A stretch of DNA of 64,000 nucleotides from Bacteroidota bacterium (GCA_947456625.1 CANGQJ010000007.1:1-64000), one strand, 5' to 3'. Numbered from the stretch's first letter, positions 29,801-36,969 are shown. Numbers and translations are program-made. The notes: a model not told the origin generated them from the letters alone.

Positions 29801-32561
29801 TATTTAATAAAATCCCGTTTCCACTTTTCCCACTATTTGTAATTAAAGTTCCAACTGTTGCTGTGTTAACACCAAATACTGTACTAATTGTTCCTGTTGT
29901 TAAATTATCAAAGTTTTGATTATAAGATGCAGTTAAATAAACTTTTGTTTCATTTACAGTTATAATACCTGTTTTTTGAGGATTATTACAACCTCCAGAA
30001 ACATTTACTTGGTAATTATAAATTCCTGACACAGTTGGAGTGCCCTTGATAGTATATATTGTATTTGTATAAGTACCTGTAACGCCAGGAGGTAACCCAA
30101 TTGAAGAAACTCCAATAAAACTTTCATACCCTACAGGTATATTTCCTACTTGATACTGAATGTCAGTAATTGGCGAATTTATACAAATAGTTTGAGTTGT
30201 GTTTCCCGAAATTAAAGCGCTTGTTAAAAGCGGATTTACATATAATGTGTAATTCCAAGATGCAGGATTAGGATCACAGCCATTTACATCATTACTAGTG
30301 ATTGTAAATGATAAAACACCAGATTGAGTAGGTGTACCAGATATAGTAATAATTTGAGTTGCAGGATTGTAGGAATAAGTGAATCCACTTAAGCCAGGTG
30401 AATTTGCAGTAAATGATGCTGTTGAAGTATTAGTAACATTTGTGATTTTATAACTAACAGTACCAGGACTATTTAAACACATATTTATACTTCCACCCAC
30501 TTGACCTATACCTCTTTGAACAAATGATAACACTCCATGATAACTAGCAGCACCACAACCTCCAGTTGGGTTAATGGTGTAACTATATGTGCCAACACTT
30601 GCGGAAGTCCCTGAAATGGTATATTGTTTGGTTGCTTGATTATAGGAATAAAATAGCGTTCCAGGTGGAGTACCGCTATACCCGTTTGTATTATCCCATA
30701 CTATCTGCGCCCCTGTTGCATTACCAATAGTATATATTATTGGAGTAATGTTTGTATTAATACATAAACCTGTTTGCGTTGCGGCACCACTCCCGGATTT
30801 GAGTCCAATGGTCATATCTGGGTTTACAATAATAGTTCCTGTTGCGGTAATACTAGCACAGCCTCCTGTTAAACTTACAGTGTATGTAAATGTTCCTGAC
30901 TGGGTTGCCGTCCCAGAAATAGTAATTGTGTTACTATCCCACAATCCAGAAACGCCACCTGGTAAATTACTAAAAGTAGCACCAGTTGCACCCGTTGTGG
31001 TATATGTGATAGATACTATTGCAGTGTTAATACAAATAGTTTGACTATTGGTACCAGCAGCTGAACTTAATGTAACTGTGTTATCTGGTTTAACAGTAAT
31101 GGTACCAGACTGCGTTGCAGAAAGACAACCCCCAACAGTTGCAATAGTATAAGGGAATGTTCCCGACTCGGTTGCTGTTCCACTAATTATAAATTGTCTT
31201 GTAGTTGCGCTAAACACACCAGTTAAACCACCTGGTAACCTTCCTGATATAAAATTAACCCCACTTGCACTACTAGTAGATTGATAAACAATGGGAGTAA
31301 TTGGATTTCTTATACAAATTGTTTGTGTGGCAGTACCTGATCCTGGAGTAGTTACAATATCTAATGTTGCATCTGGATTTACTGTTATAGTTCCAGTTGT
31401 TGTTGAACTTGCGCAATCACCCACAGCAACAATGGTATAAGTATACGTGCCTGCAGCAGTTGGCGTACCAGTTATTTTTATTTGACCAGTAGTTGAAGCT
31501 GTAATTGTAGATGAACTTGTAGCACCAGTTACTGTATTTAAATACTTTGTTGTTGTAGTAGTTGCTGTTGTTGCATAGGTTCCTAATGTTACACCTGGAG
31601 GTAAACTTCCGCTAAATAAATAAGCATTTGTAGCATTAGAGGTTGTATAAACAATATCTGTTAGTGGATTATTGATACAAAGCGTAGGTGTATTTGTACC
31701 GGCAGCTGAAGTTAACTGAATTGCTGTGTTTGGCTTAGTAACTACAGTAAAAATTACAGATTTTGTTGGCGCAGTACACCCATCCCCATTGGTCACAGTA
31801 ACTTTGTAATATTTTATTCCTGCAACATTGGTAGCAATTTTATTACTTGGAAGTGTAATATCAGTTGGGGATTGAGTTGAACTTGTTAGCGTAACTGTGT
31901 AACTTAAAGTTGCACTACTAAATCCCGTGCTGTATGAATTTGAAACAGACCAAACATATTTAGACCCTGTAGAATTTGACAATGTCAGGTTTGCTGCAGG
32001 TGCATTTAAACATAAAGTTTGATCATTTCCTGTAATACTAGCTACACTTATATCTGGTAGTGGAAAAAATTGCACAAATATTGGATCTGTATAATAAGCA
32101 TTTGCTGCTGTTCTATCAACCCCAGTGTTTATTCTATCGTCAAGCCAATATCTTAATCTGATATAAAAAGTATTTCCAAAGAACCCAGAATTAAATGTTT
32201 GTGTAATGAATTGTGGTCCATTATCAGATGTAGGAATTTGGGTACCTGTATTATTTCTTGGATTATCTACACCTGGTAAAGCAGGACTATTATTTAAGCT
32301 ATAAAAAGTGCCATTATTAGTTGGAGACCATTCTATAAAATAGTCTTGAATAAATGATTGTTCATTATTCGTAACTAAAAATTGTACTGCACTACCATTA
32401 CAAATTAAACCAGCTGCATTTAATGTGGACATTGTAACAGCTGTGTTACTAAATACATTTGCCTTTACCCCAGTAGTTAAATTAATAGTATTCGCCTCAG
32501 CATAATTAGAAAATATGCTTAGTAGAAAAAATAGAAAAATATAGGCTTTCTTTAGAATCAA
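20805..32561 (-). CDS. Giant Ig-like-repeat surface adhesin with type IX C-terminal sorting domain
   Basis: Predicted secreted protein of 3,918 residues. Order: signal peptide (about 1-23); an N-terminal region (to about 290); about 28 Ig-like repeats of 75-115 residues (about 290-3200), each built on TICINxxITxIxY, LPxGxxxxY, ISGTPTxSGTFTYTI and G(G/D)C; several diverged Ig-like modules; and a gliding-associated C-terminal domain (LPNAFTPNGDGLND, FNRSGKLIF, WDGKYGQ) for type IX export. A separate beta-rich, lectin-like domain (about residues 872-1072) interrupts the repeats. The repeats recall He_PIG-type putative Ig domains. It forms an operon with the PorP/SprF-like gene, like sprB-sprF. 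The start is TTG; upstream in-frame codons reach TAA without an ATG. A cell-surface adhesin or gliding-type filament is inferred; the ligand is unknown. Confidence 0.9.
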   Translation of the reverse strand: MILKKAYIFLFFLLSIFSNYAEANTINLTTGVKANVFSNTAVTMSTLNAAGLICNGSAVQFLVTNNEQSFIQDYFIEWSPTNNGTFYSLNNSPALPGVDNPRNNTGTQIPTSDNGPQFITQTFNSGFFGNTFYIRLRYWLDDRINTGVDRTAANAYYTDPIFVQFFPLPDISVASITGNDQTLCLNAPAANLTLSNSTGSKYVWSVSNSYSTGFSSATLSYTVTLTSSTQSPTDITLPSNKIATNVAGIKYYKVTVTNGDGCTAPTKSVIFTVVTKPNTAIQLTSAAGTNTPTLCINNPLTDIVYTTSNATNAYLFSGSLPPGVTLGTYATTATTTTTKYLNTVTGATSSSTITASTTGQIKITGTPTAAGTYTYTIVAVGDCASSTTTGTITVNPDATLDIVTTPGSGTATQTICIRNPITPIVYQSTSSASGVNFISGRLPGGLTGVFSATTRQFIISGTATESGTFPYTIATVGGCLSATQSGTITVKPDNTVTLSSAAGTNSQTICINTAIVSITYTTTGATGATFSNLPGGVSGLWDSNTITISGTATQSGTFTYTVSLTGGCASITATGTIIVNPDMTIGLKSGSGAATQTGLCINTNITPIIYTIGNATGAQIVWDNTNGYSGTPPGTLFYSYNQATKQYTISGTSASVGTYSYTINPTGGCGAASYHGVLSFVQRGIGQVGGSINMCLNSPGTVSYKITNVTNTSTASFTANSPGLSGFTYSYNPATQIITISGTPTQSGVLSFTITSNDVNGCDPNPASWNYTLYVNPLLTSALISGNTTQTICINSPITDIQYQVGNIPVGYESFIGVSSIGLPPGVTGTYTNTIYTIKGTPTVSGIYNYQVNVSGGCNNPQKTGIITVNETKVYLTASYNQNFDNLTTGTISTVFGVNTATVGTLITNSGKSGNGILLNTYIGNTVGVVKTLKEDFTYGTYEIDAKANSGQSDQSFSIFAQSGTWTNSVVGIVSRPYGTNDNDYAVYFMGNQIAAALSPVSSLNWYKIKVTILPNSLKVWIGGILVVDKNDFNNVNNNLFTPSGAIMLGTFENSIYDNLNYYPIDIGSTQCIKTNITPIVYNVETATGAQITSGRLPAGLTGTYSSTSSQFIISGVATESGTFTYTISTIGGCATASTTGTITIKPDSEILLAQGSTATQTICINNAITPIVYNTNFTNYAELSGGSLPAGVGWTYSATTHQLTISGVATQSGTFTYTVTAYGDCASATTTGTITIKPDATINLITGVATQTVCINSPITTVVYQSTSSAAQNNGIYIIAGSLPGGITGTYSNTTKQFTISGIATQAGTFTYTIATAGDCVTATTTGTITIDPASTLSITAGTSTQTICIFTPLTPIVYQGTYTVNNVYMLLGNLPAGITGTYSATTKQFTISGTPTQSGTFTYTIATNGSCATSTYTGTIVVNPINTITPTTSRSATTCINVGITPISYNTTGATDAIYTYLDQNNVSHNGLPAGLTATSPITAGTVTISGTPTVAGTYTYTVTLIGGCGSGTVSASGQIFVNPNNTITLSSEVGTNNQTSVCINTAINSITYSTTGATGATISYSTGTGTFTSVTGLSFTFNAATNVASITGAPATAGNYDYTITLTGGCGNNITATGRIYVLPNKTISIASGNITQTICINAAISPITYNYANGTNARVDWLPSSNGIIYNASNNVLTISGAPSVAGTYNYVVTLDGCGSATATGTIISKANTLTLISGGGQGSSACVNAQIDPIIYLVDGASTFNITGLPAGFGYTYSATTKQLIISGTSTGTGVINYTIVTLDGCGSATTNGTINISTSNTISLTTASTTTQQTVCINQPIAQITYTTSGATGAAFSYSIGAGTYSGMPPGITGYGWNNNTISITGTPTVAGLYTYHIALYGGCNGGVVDGTIDVKVNTITSTTSTDATTCVNTAITNIVYNTTGATGAVYSYTDINNVVHNGLPSGLIGTNPDQNGVVLITGTPTMTGVFRYKITLTGGCGSGTVYANGIITVNPENTIALTSPVGTDNQASVCINTGIATITYANTGATGYHSSYVSGGVTYDGLNNGVLPPGLQATWSGGILTISGKPNLPGTYNYTITQTGGCFPQSRSGIIVVNPDTQITLSSAVGTNNQAPLCINTAITSINYSTTSATSVVISSGRLPNGVSQVFDQVNQTYRISGTPTESGVFSFTILATGNCVSATTNATITVKPNATISLTSGTATNTICINKAIVTPIVYSTTFANSVSLIGNLPTGVLATIDNTTKQLTISGTATQFGTFTYTVVAQGDCASASTTGTITVKPDVAIALNSGTSTQTICINRVLTNIVYDISNETGLISLSTQFPAGVTGTYSATTHQFIISGTPTQSGTFTYTITAIGACATATASGTITVNPDATITLVGGTATNTICINNPLITPVVYRTTTSATEIRIVAGSLPGGLTGIYSPTTLQFTISGTATQSGTFTYTIATFGGCVTSSTTGTITVKPDTQIALTSSPTTNAQAICINTLLTNITYATQNANTVTIPSLPPGINYTFSATTQLVTISGVPTQSGTFTYTIIAYGDCLSATTTGTITVKPDATITLVGGTATNTICINNPLPTIVKYRSTSSTTDIHIIAGRLPGGLVPNYNPLTQEYTISGVATESGTFTYTIATFGDCVTATTTGTITVKPDTQIALTSSPTTNAQAICINTLLTNITYTTQNANTVTIPSLPPGINYTFSATTQLVTISGVPTQSGTFTYTIIAYGDCLSKTTTGTITVKPDATITLVGGTATNTICINNPLPTIVKYRSTSSTTDIHIIAGRLPGGLVPNYNPLTQEYTISGVATESGTFTYTIATFGDCVTATTTGTITVKPDTQIGITSGVNSNNPSLCINTILTNIRYGTQNANTVSITGLPGGISYTFSSTTQSVVISGTPTQSGTFTYTVVAYGDCLSATTTGTITVNENFINLRRPITETCINTPLTTIVYDILYADAATLTGNLPFGVTWTYSTTTRQLSISGVPTNSGVFTYTITTVGGCATKTVTASMTVNPDNTITLTSVPSSTTQVVGINTPIVDIVYLTTGATNVRALNLPRNIQQSYDAQTHVFRIFGTSNEAGTLTYTVVLDGGCGVISTTGSLDIKPNNTITLSSTTGAEACINIANVNVVYKTTLATGATITNTLPTGLTGHWLVRGADSLYVISGIPTQAGTFNYTITLTGGYGNITMQGTLLIDPTTVAGNIASSASIICNNTTPPTISVSGNVGNTFKWQSSTDGITYTDISPAQTNSSISSTVNNAAPGSTQVTTYYKVIVQSGVCPSQITNPVTIKVDPTSQVGAIAAIQKIQEWCINSPAMAVTIPTNVGNIVWQTASSLTGPFTTINGQTGNTLPSNRIPTTAPGVLYYKAVVTSGVCPAINSDIVKVTTDAATVPGNVYFLKGSSPICNNGDKPTVSITNNVGDNIVWQVSGSTSTSVPISTLSYANTTQTGNLLNSAIDNTAPGVNSNFKYYRAAVKNGVCNVEYTQPIELEVIPTPVVTSAISNERCGPGTVKLLGVSNLGEVNWFDATTGGTAIGVGGIFVTPVISETTNYYAGGLYRGCASVSRLLAVAKVKEVPTITTVTSASNCGPATLNLNAVQSSGVINWFADEIGGNSINATQNYTTPLLKKTTTYYVEATLNGCTTVNRTPVIATIFEVPVVKPLAEPVSLCIGKKISLSNNASLGLPPYSYTIYLDNDNLIGQTDGTIIGVKDGATNVYFNVKDKNGCVSLNSNTFKITTFQPIPSQSFNYQAYYLDNFIIPTKKDTGYVMYNWQPPMYLNSYTKADPTFNSAFTTDYILVRTDTTTKCTVADSYHIDVTKDFIFDLPNAFTPNGDGLNDVIKPEANAGIESLHLMIFNRSGKLIFETKDKNEGWDGKYGQVLQDADVYYWIVDYVTKAGQQRKKSGSFLLLK
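22950..31720 (-). repeat. Coding array of about 28 Ig-like repeats in the giant adhesin
   Basis: By eye I count 28 copies of the CIN ... ISGxxTxxGxxxYTI ... GxC module in this span, mostly 240-320 bases each. They are interrupted only by the lectin-like insert (about 29345-29945). Conservation is at protein level, apart from the recent duplication at 24021-25124. Confidence 0.85.
24021..25124 (-). repeat. 552-bp tandem duplication inside the adhesin gene
   Basis: Two adjacent units, 24021-24572 and 24573-25124, each 552 bases (184 codons, two Ig-like repeats). By eye they differ at about 30 bases, but the proteins differ at only two residues (A/T and A/K). Confidence 0.9.
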
Positions 32562-32770
32562 TTCTACACTAAAATTTAATGAGCTAAAGATAATATATAT
32601 ATCTTATAATTGAGATATGTATTAAATTATATTTAAATATGTAAATTACTGTATTTCAATATAAAAATAAGAAATATTGAAAAAATACATTGAAAAATGG
32701 TGAATCTTAGCCTATGAGCTAAAAAACGGAACGATAATTACATTAGATTATTGTTTAAACTATATCAAGT
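32562..32770. other. AT-rich intergenic region upstream of the adhesin operon
   Basis: This 209-base gap between the ligase/TPR gene and the adhesin, both on the minus strand, should hold the adhesin promoter. On the minus strand TATCTTTA (32585-32592) matches the -7 consensus at all but the last base, 23 bases before the TTG start. No RNA gene or open frame is supported. Confidence 0.35.
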
Positions 32771-35209
32771 TTACTTACAATATATTTTGATTTGTTCGTC
32801 GGGATTTACTTCGTTAAAGTTCTTGGCTTTGGATTGATATAAAAATTCACAACCTTTTTGCGTGTTACCAAGCATGATTAAAGAAAGGCCTTTATACAAT
32901 TCAGTCTTACCCGAAATAGCCCCATTGTTTAAACTATTTGTAAAATATTTGTCGGCAGAAGCGTAGTCCTTCATGGTAAAATAACAAATACCTATGTTCT
33001 CATAATAGGCATAATTTTTTGCATCTAATTTAGATGCCATTTTAAACAACCTAATAGCATTATCATAATCGGCCTTCATAAATGCTTGTGTAGCCGAGTC
33101 CTTGTATAAGTTTAAATAATTTAGTTCGTTTGTTGAGAAATTTCCCTTAACAAATACTTTATGATCCTGATATGATATAACCGATTTTTCTACAAAATAA
33201 TTTTTATTGGCAATGGTGCCATATATGAGTGATTTAATATTTTGTAAATTATAACTACTATCAATTTTAGGATGTAATGCCAAAGCACTATCTGCCATTT
33301 TTCTTAAATAAGGTGTACTTACCCTACCCCCAATTTCAAATTTAGCGCCAAGGTAATGATACCAAACATAAGGCTCATTTCGCAGTACCACCAAGGTTTT
33401 AAAGGCTTTGTCAAGTTCCACCGAATCCTTTGCCTTCATACAACTAATGGTAAAGTTGGAATAAACGCCAGAGTTTCTAGGCCTTCCGTAAAATGCTTTT
33501 TTATTGTACTTATAAGCACTGTCTTCGTGATTTTGTACCGAATACAAGTAACCTAAAAAATAATCATTAATAAAAATATTGGGATTATCATTTTTACTTC
33601 GCTCTAATAAATCAAACGCAACATCGTATTTATTTAGTTTGGAATAATACTTTGCTAAAATAGCATCCACCGGCTGTGCGGCATAGTTTAAATTTGGAAT
33701 TTGTGTATAGGTAGCATAATACCCATTTAACACATCCTCGGGCACCTGTTGCTCTGCGTATGCATTTAATACGTTTTGCATTACAAGCGACTTATAATTA
33801 TTATAAGTAGTATAAAAAATATTAATTAAGGCAATAGCAGTTAATATTTTAAAATAAGTATAAATCCCTTTAATCTTTTTTATTTCACCTTGCTTACTAT
33901 AAAAAAATACTACAGCCAAAGCCATAACCAATGCAAAATAAATTTGCATTACAGGACGCTCAATTGGGAAGTTAAAAAAGGCGTCCGAAAAATAACAAGC
34001 CAATAGCATTAATACCAACAAGTAAACTTGCACCTCATTAAAGCTTAGTACTTTAATAAAAGCTGTTTTAATATTTGTAAAAGCAACTATTACAAATAAC
34101 CCAATAAATAAGAGTCCCCCAATAATTCCAAGCTCGGCACTAATCTCAATAAAGTCGTTGTGCACGTGATAAGGAATATAATATTCATTGTCCCTATCCC
34201 CTCTGGAAGAAAATATTTTCCAGTTACCATATCCTGCACCTATGATAGGATGTGCAAGCGTATATTTTAAACCATCAATCCATAAACTATTTCTTCCACT
34301 TTGCTCAAACGTAATGGCCTTAACCCTTTCCAAAGGTGCAGCATAACCGGAGGCACCCGATCCTCCTAAGTTTTTTCGGGTCTCACGTGCATAATTTATT
34401 AAAACCGTTGTAAACAAAATGGACAACACAATAGGAATAATCAAAGAAGCAATTTGTTTAAAAAACCAGACAAGGGATTCCTTTTTTATAAATAAAAAAA
34501 AGCTAAATAAAACTGTCACTAAAGCAAGACCTACAAAAGTACTACGGGCATTTACTAAAAAAAGCAACGTAGTTCCAAAACATAAAACAGCGCTTAAAAT
34601 ATATTTATATGTTTTACCAGTATTTAAAATAGCATAAATAACAAATGGCAATTTGAAAAGTAAACTTTGTGCAAATATGTTTTTATTTCCACTACTTCCG
34701 TTTAAACTTAAAATAACTGAATCAATTTCCGAGGTTTTAATACCCGTTAAAAACTTATTTATATTCATGACTGCCTCGCCAAATACAATAATTGAAACTG
34801 CATAACATAGCGGCAATAATACTTTTTTATTGCTTGAGAAAATTACTGCAAAATGTAAAAAACTAATAAAAGTAACTAGCAACCTAGAGAGGGTTACCCA
34901 GGTTTCTATTTTATTAAATGCATAAAAAATAGACATTACCGCCCACCCAACATAAATTAAATATAGTATTGCCGTTTTATTATTAAAAATGGCATGTAAC
35001 TGATACAAATATTTCTCACCAAAAAAATGAAAATAAATAAACAGTGCAATATTTAAAATAGCCAAGCCCAACCATTGCGGACCCATGGGGTCAAAGGCTT
35101 CAAATTGAGGCAAATATTGAATCACAAAAAACAATAAAAAAATAACCAACTCAAATGAGAACCACTTGAGTTGGTTGAAATTGTTATTATTAGTAATTGC
35201 TTTTGCCAT
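32771..35209 (-). CDS. O-antigen ligase/polymerase-type membrane protein with TPR tail
   Basis: Predicted polytopic membrane protein of 812 residues. About a dozen hydrophobic helices (residues 17-470) include the Wzy_C/O-antigen-ligase region, with RNSLWIDGLKYTLAHPIIGAGYGNW and the conserved HNDFIEISAELGIIGGLLF. The C-terminal 340 residues are soluble helical pairs of TPR type (for example ADYDNAIRLFKMASKLDAKNYAYYENIGICYFTMKDYASADKYFTNSL). Such proteins ligate or polymerise lipid-linked glycans, or glycosylate surface proteins, on the periplasmic face. No other polysaccharide genes are nearby, so the acceptor is unknown; a link to the adjacent secreted adhesin is only a guess. It starts 29 bases after fabD on the same strand. 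Confidence 0.85.
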   Translation of the reverse strand: MAKAITNNNNFNQLKWFSFELVIFLLFFVIQYLPQFEAFDPMGPQWLGLAILNIALFIYFHFFGEKYLYQLHAIFNNKTAILYLIYVGWAVMSIFYAFNKIETWVTLSRLLVTFISFLHFAVIFSSNKKVLLPLCYAVSIIVFGEAVMNINKFLTGIKTSEIDSVILSLNGSSGNKNIFAQSLLFKLPFVIYAILNTGKTYKYILSAVLCFGTTLLFLVNARSTFVGLALVTVLFSFFLFIKKESLVWFFKQIASLIIPIVLSILFTTVLINYARETRKNLGGSGASGYAAPLERVKAITFEQSGRNSLWIDGLKYTLAHPIIGAGYGNWKIFSSRGDRDNEYYIPYHVHNDFIEISAELGIIGGLLFIGLFVIVAFTNIKTAFIKVLSFNEVQVYLLVLMLLACYFSDAFFNFPIERPVMQIYFALVMALAVVFFYSKQGEIKKIKGIYTYFKILTAIALINIFYTTYNNYKSLVMQNVLNAYAEQQVPEDVLNGYYATYTQIPNLNYAAQPVDAILAKYYSKLNKYDVAFDLLERSKNDNPNIFINDYFLGYLYSVQNHEDSAYKYNKKAFYGRPRNSGVYSNFTISCMKAKDSVELDKAFKTLVVLRNEPYVWYHYLGAKFEIGGRVSTPYLRKMADSALALHPKIDSSYNLQNIKSLIYGTIANKNYFVEKSVISYQDHKVFVKGNFSTNELNYLNLYKDSATQAFMKADYDNAIRLFKMASKLDAKNYAYYENIGICYFTMKDYASADKYFTNSLNNGAISGKTELYKGLSLIMLGNTQKGCEFLYQSKAKNFNEVNPDEQIKIYCK

Positions 35210-35238
35210 TTAAAAAAGGTACCCTTTAATTATATTTT

Positions 35239-36132
35239 TTACTGTACACCACTTACAACAGCATCCTTGTGAATTTTTTGAACCAGTCCTTGCAAAACCT
35301 TACCAGGACCCACTTCTGTGAAATTCAATGCTCCATCCTCCACCATTGCTTGCACTGTTTGTGTCCACTTAACAGCACCTGTTAATTGTGCAATTAAATT
35401 TTCTTGAATTTCCAAAGGGCTAGTAACCGCTTTAGCAACTACATTTTGATAAACAGGACAAATGGGTGTGTTAAAAGTAGTCGCTTTTATAGCAGCGGCA
35501 AGTTCTAATTTTGCAGGCTCCATTAATGGCGAATGAAAAGCACCACCTACTGGCAAAACCAATGCACGTTTTGCGCCGGCTGTTTTCATTTGTTCACAGG
35601 CAATTTCAATTCCTTTTTGCGATCCTGAAATAACCAACTGTCCTGGACAATTATAATTTGCTGCAACAACTACTTCGCCAGTTTCATGGCTCACCTGTTG
35701 ACAAACCTCTTCTACTTTATCGTCGGCCAGTGCTAATACTGCAGCCATTGTGGAAGGTTGAATTTCACAAGCCGCTTGCATTGCTTTTGCACGTATACTT
35801 ACCAATCGCAAAGCATCTTCAAAACTTAAAGTTTTATTCGCAACCAATGCACTAAACTCGCCTAGTGAGTGTCCTGCAACCATGTCCGGAACAACTGCAG
35901 GCATGGTTAAATATGCAATTACAGAATGTATAAATACAGCAGGTTGTGTTACGTTGGTTTGTTTTAATTGCTCGTCCGTTCCTTCAAACATGATATCGCT
36001 TATACGAAACCCTAAAATTTCATTTGCTTTTTCAAATAAATCCTTTGCGATACTATTTTGTTCATATAAATTTTTTCCCATTCCAGAAAACTGACTTCCT
36101 TGGCCGGGAAATACATAAGCGTGTTTTGACAT
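35239..36132 (-). CDS. fabD: Malonyl-CoA:ACP transacylase (FabD)
   Basis: Transfers malonyl groups from CoA to ACP for fatty-acid elongation. The 297-residue protein shows PGQGSQFSGMGKNLY at the N-terminus and the active-site serine in VAGHSLGEFSAL. The Arg-containing helix VSIRAKAMQAACE and the catalytic His in GGAFHSPLM also match the family. The closing TEVGPGKVLQGLVQKI fits as well. It is preceded by the folE terminator and its own -7 element, and may be cotranscribed with the ligase/TPR gene 29 bases downstream. Confidence 0.96.
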   Translation of the reverse strand: MSKHAYVFPGQGSQFSGMGKNLYEQNSIAKDLFEKANEILGFRISDIMFEGTDEQLKQTNVTQPAVFIHSVIAYLTMPAVVPDMVAGHSLGEFSALVANKTLSFEDALRLVSIRAKAMQAACEIQPSTMAAVLALADDKVEEVCQQVSHETGEVVVAANYNCPGQLVISGSQKGIEIACEQMKTAGAKRALVLPVGGAFHSPLMEPAKLELAAAIKATTFNTPICPVYQNVVAKAVTSPLEIQENLIAQLTGAVKWTQTVQAMVEDGALNFTEVGPGKVLQGLVQKIHKDAVVSGVQ

Positions 36133-36150
36133 AACAATGTTTTATGGGTT

Positions 36151-36158
36151 CAAAAATA
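36151..36158 (-). promoter_or_regulatory. Candidate -7 promoter element for fabD
   Basis: On the minus strand TATTTTTG matches TAnnTTTG exactly and ends 18 bases before the fabD ATG. It lies just after the folE terminator, which supports a separate fabD transcript. No clear -33 element. Confidence 0.45.
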
Positions 36159-36171
36159 ATGTTTTAATCAT

Positions 36172-36199
36172 AAAAAAAGGTGGAGTTTTCACTCCACCT
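36172..36199 (-). terminator. Rho-independent terminator after folE
   Basis: Perfect 9-bp inverted repeat AGGTGGAGT/ACTCCACCT with a four-base loop, followed on the minus strand by a run of T (plus-strand A run 36172-36178). It is 57 bases after the folE stop. Confidence 0.88.
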
Positions 36200-36219
36200 G
36201 AACTAAAACTAACCCAAAC

Positions 36220-36251
36220 CCTATGAACTTGCTTGCTTGAAAGTTCATAGG
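36220..36251 (-). other. Second stable hairpin just after the folE stop codon
   Basis: Perfect 11-bp inverted repeat CCTATGAACTT/AAGTTCATAGG with a loop of about 10 bases made of GCTTGCTTG repeats, 4 bases after the folE stop. No T-run follows, so it may protect the 3' end of the mRNA or assist the terminator downstream. Confidence 0.6.
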
Positions 36252-36255
36252 AATA

Positions 36256-36969
36256 TTAATCGTTGATTTCGATGTATTTTAAAAACTCCATTTTAGTGCT
36301 TTCCTCTTGAAACTTTCCACCAAAGAAACTAGTGATGGTATTGGAACTATCATCCTTTACACCTCTGCTAGAAACACACAAATGTTTTGCGTCCATCATA
36401 ATGGCAACATCCTGTGTTTGTAAAACAGTTTGTAATGCTTTACCCACTTGCATAGTTAAACGCTCTTGCACTTGAGGGCGTTTAGAGAAATATTCTACCA
36501 AACGGTTAAGTTTACTTAATCCAATTACTTTACCACTACTAATATAAGCAACATGCGCTTTTCCAAAAAATGGCACAAAGTGATGCTCGCAATTGGTATA
36601 AAAATTAATATTTTTCTCCACCAACATTTCATTGTATTGAAATTTATTTTCAAACAAAGTCATGCTTGGCATGTTGGCAGGATTTAATCCTTGGAACAAT
36701 TCCTTTACATACATTTTTGCAACGCGCAGTGGGGTTCCACGCAAACTATCATCACGTAGGTCCATACCTAAAATTTCCATGATGGCTTTGAAATGCGGCT
36801 CTATGGCTGCAATTTTTTCTTCGTCTGTTTTTTCAAACGCGTCATCACGAAGTGGTGTATCCACGGAGCTTGCTCGGTGTTGGTCACCCATTTCTTCAAT
36901 TAATAAATTGTCTATTGCTAACTTTTCTTCCTTAAGCGGGGTAGTCAACAAAATTTCTTTCTGTTTCAT
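36256..36969 (-). CDS. folE: GTP cyclohydrolase I (FolE)
   Basis: Converts GTP to 7,8-dihydroneopterin triphosphate, the entry to folate, biopterin or queuosine. The 237-residue protein has an N-terminal extension of about 50 residues, then the catalytic core. NFYTNCEHHFVPFFGKAHVAYI includes the zinc ligands Cys and His. VIGLSKLNRLVEYFSKRPQVQERLT and the third ligand region KHLCVSSRGVKDDSS follow. It overlaps the 3' end of the first PTPS-like gene by 38 bases, so the two are translated from one mRNA and are probably coupled. Two hairpins follow the stop, the second a terminator. Confidence 0.97.
   Translation of the reverse strand: MKQKEILLTTPLKEEKLAIDNLLIEEMGDQHRASSVDTPLRDDAFEKTDEEKIAAIEPHFKAIMEILGMDLRDDSLRGTPLRVAKMYVKELFQGLNPANMPSMTLFENKFQYNEMLVEKNINFYTNCEHHFVPFFGKAHVAYISSGKVIGLSKLNRLVEYFSKRPQVQERLTMQVGKALQTVLQTQDVAIMMDAKHLCVSSRGVKDDSSNTITSFFGGKFQEESTKMEFLKYIEIND

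Noticed and set aside
22695..31044. Plus-strand open frames of 89-106 codons inside the adhesin gene
   Set aside because: They lie antisense to the adhesin repeats, show no known motif, and result from the repetitive Thr/Gly/Ile codon pattern.
22950..31720. Regular repeats that might suggest a CRISPR array
   Set aside because: Units are 240-320 bases, in frame and conserved at protein level; there are no short identical repeats with unique spacers and no cas genes.
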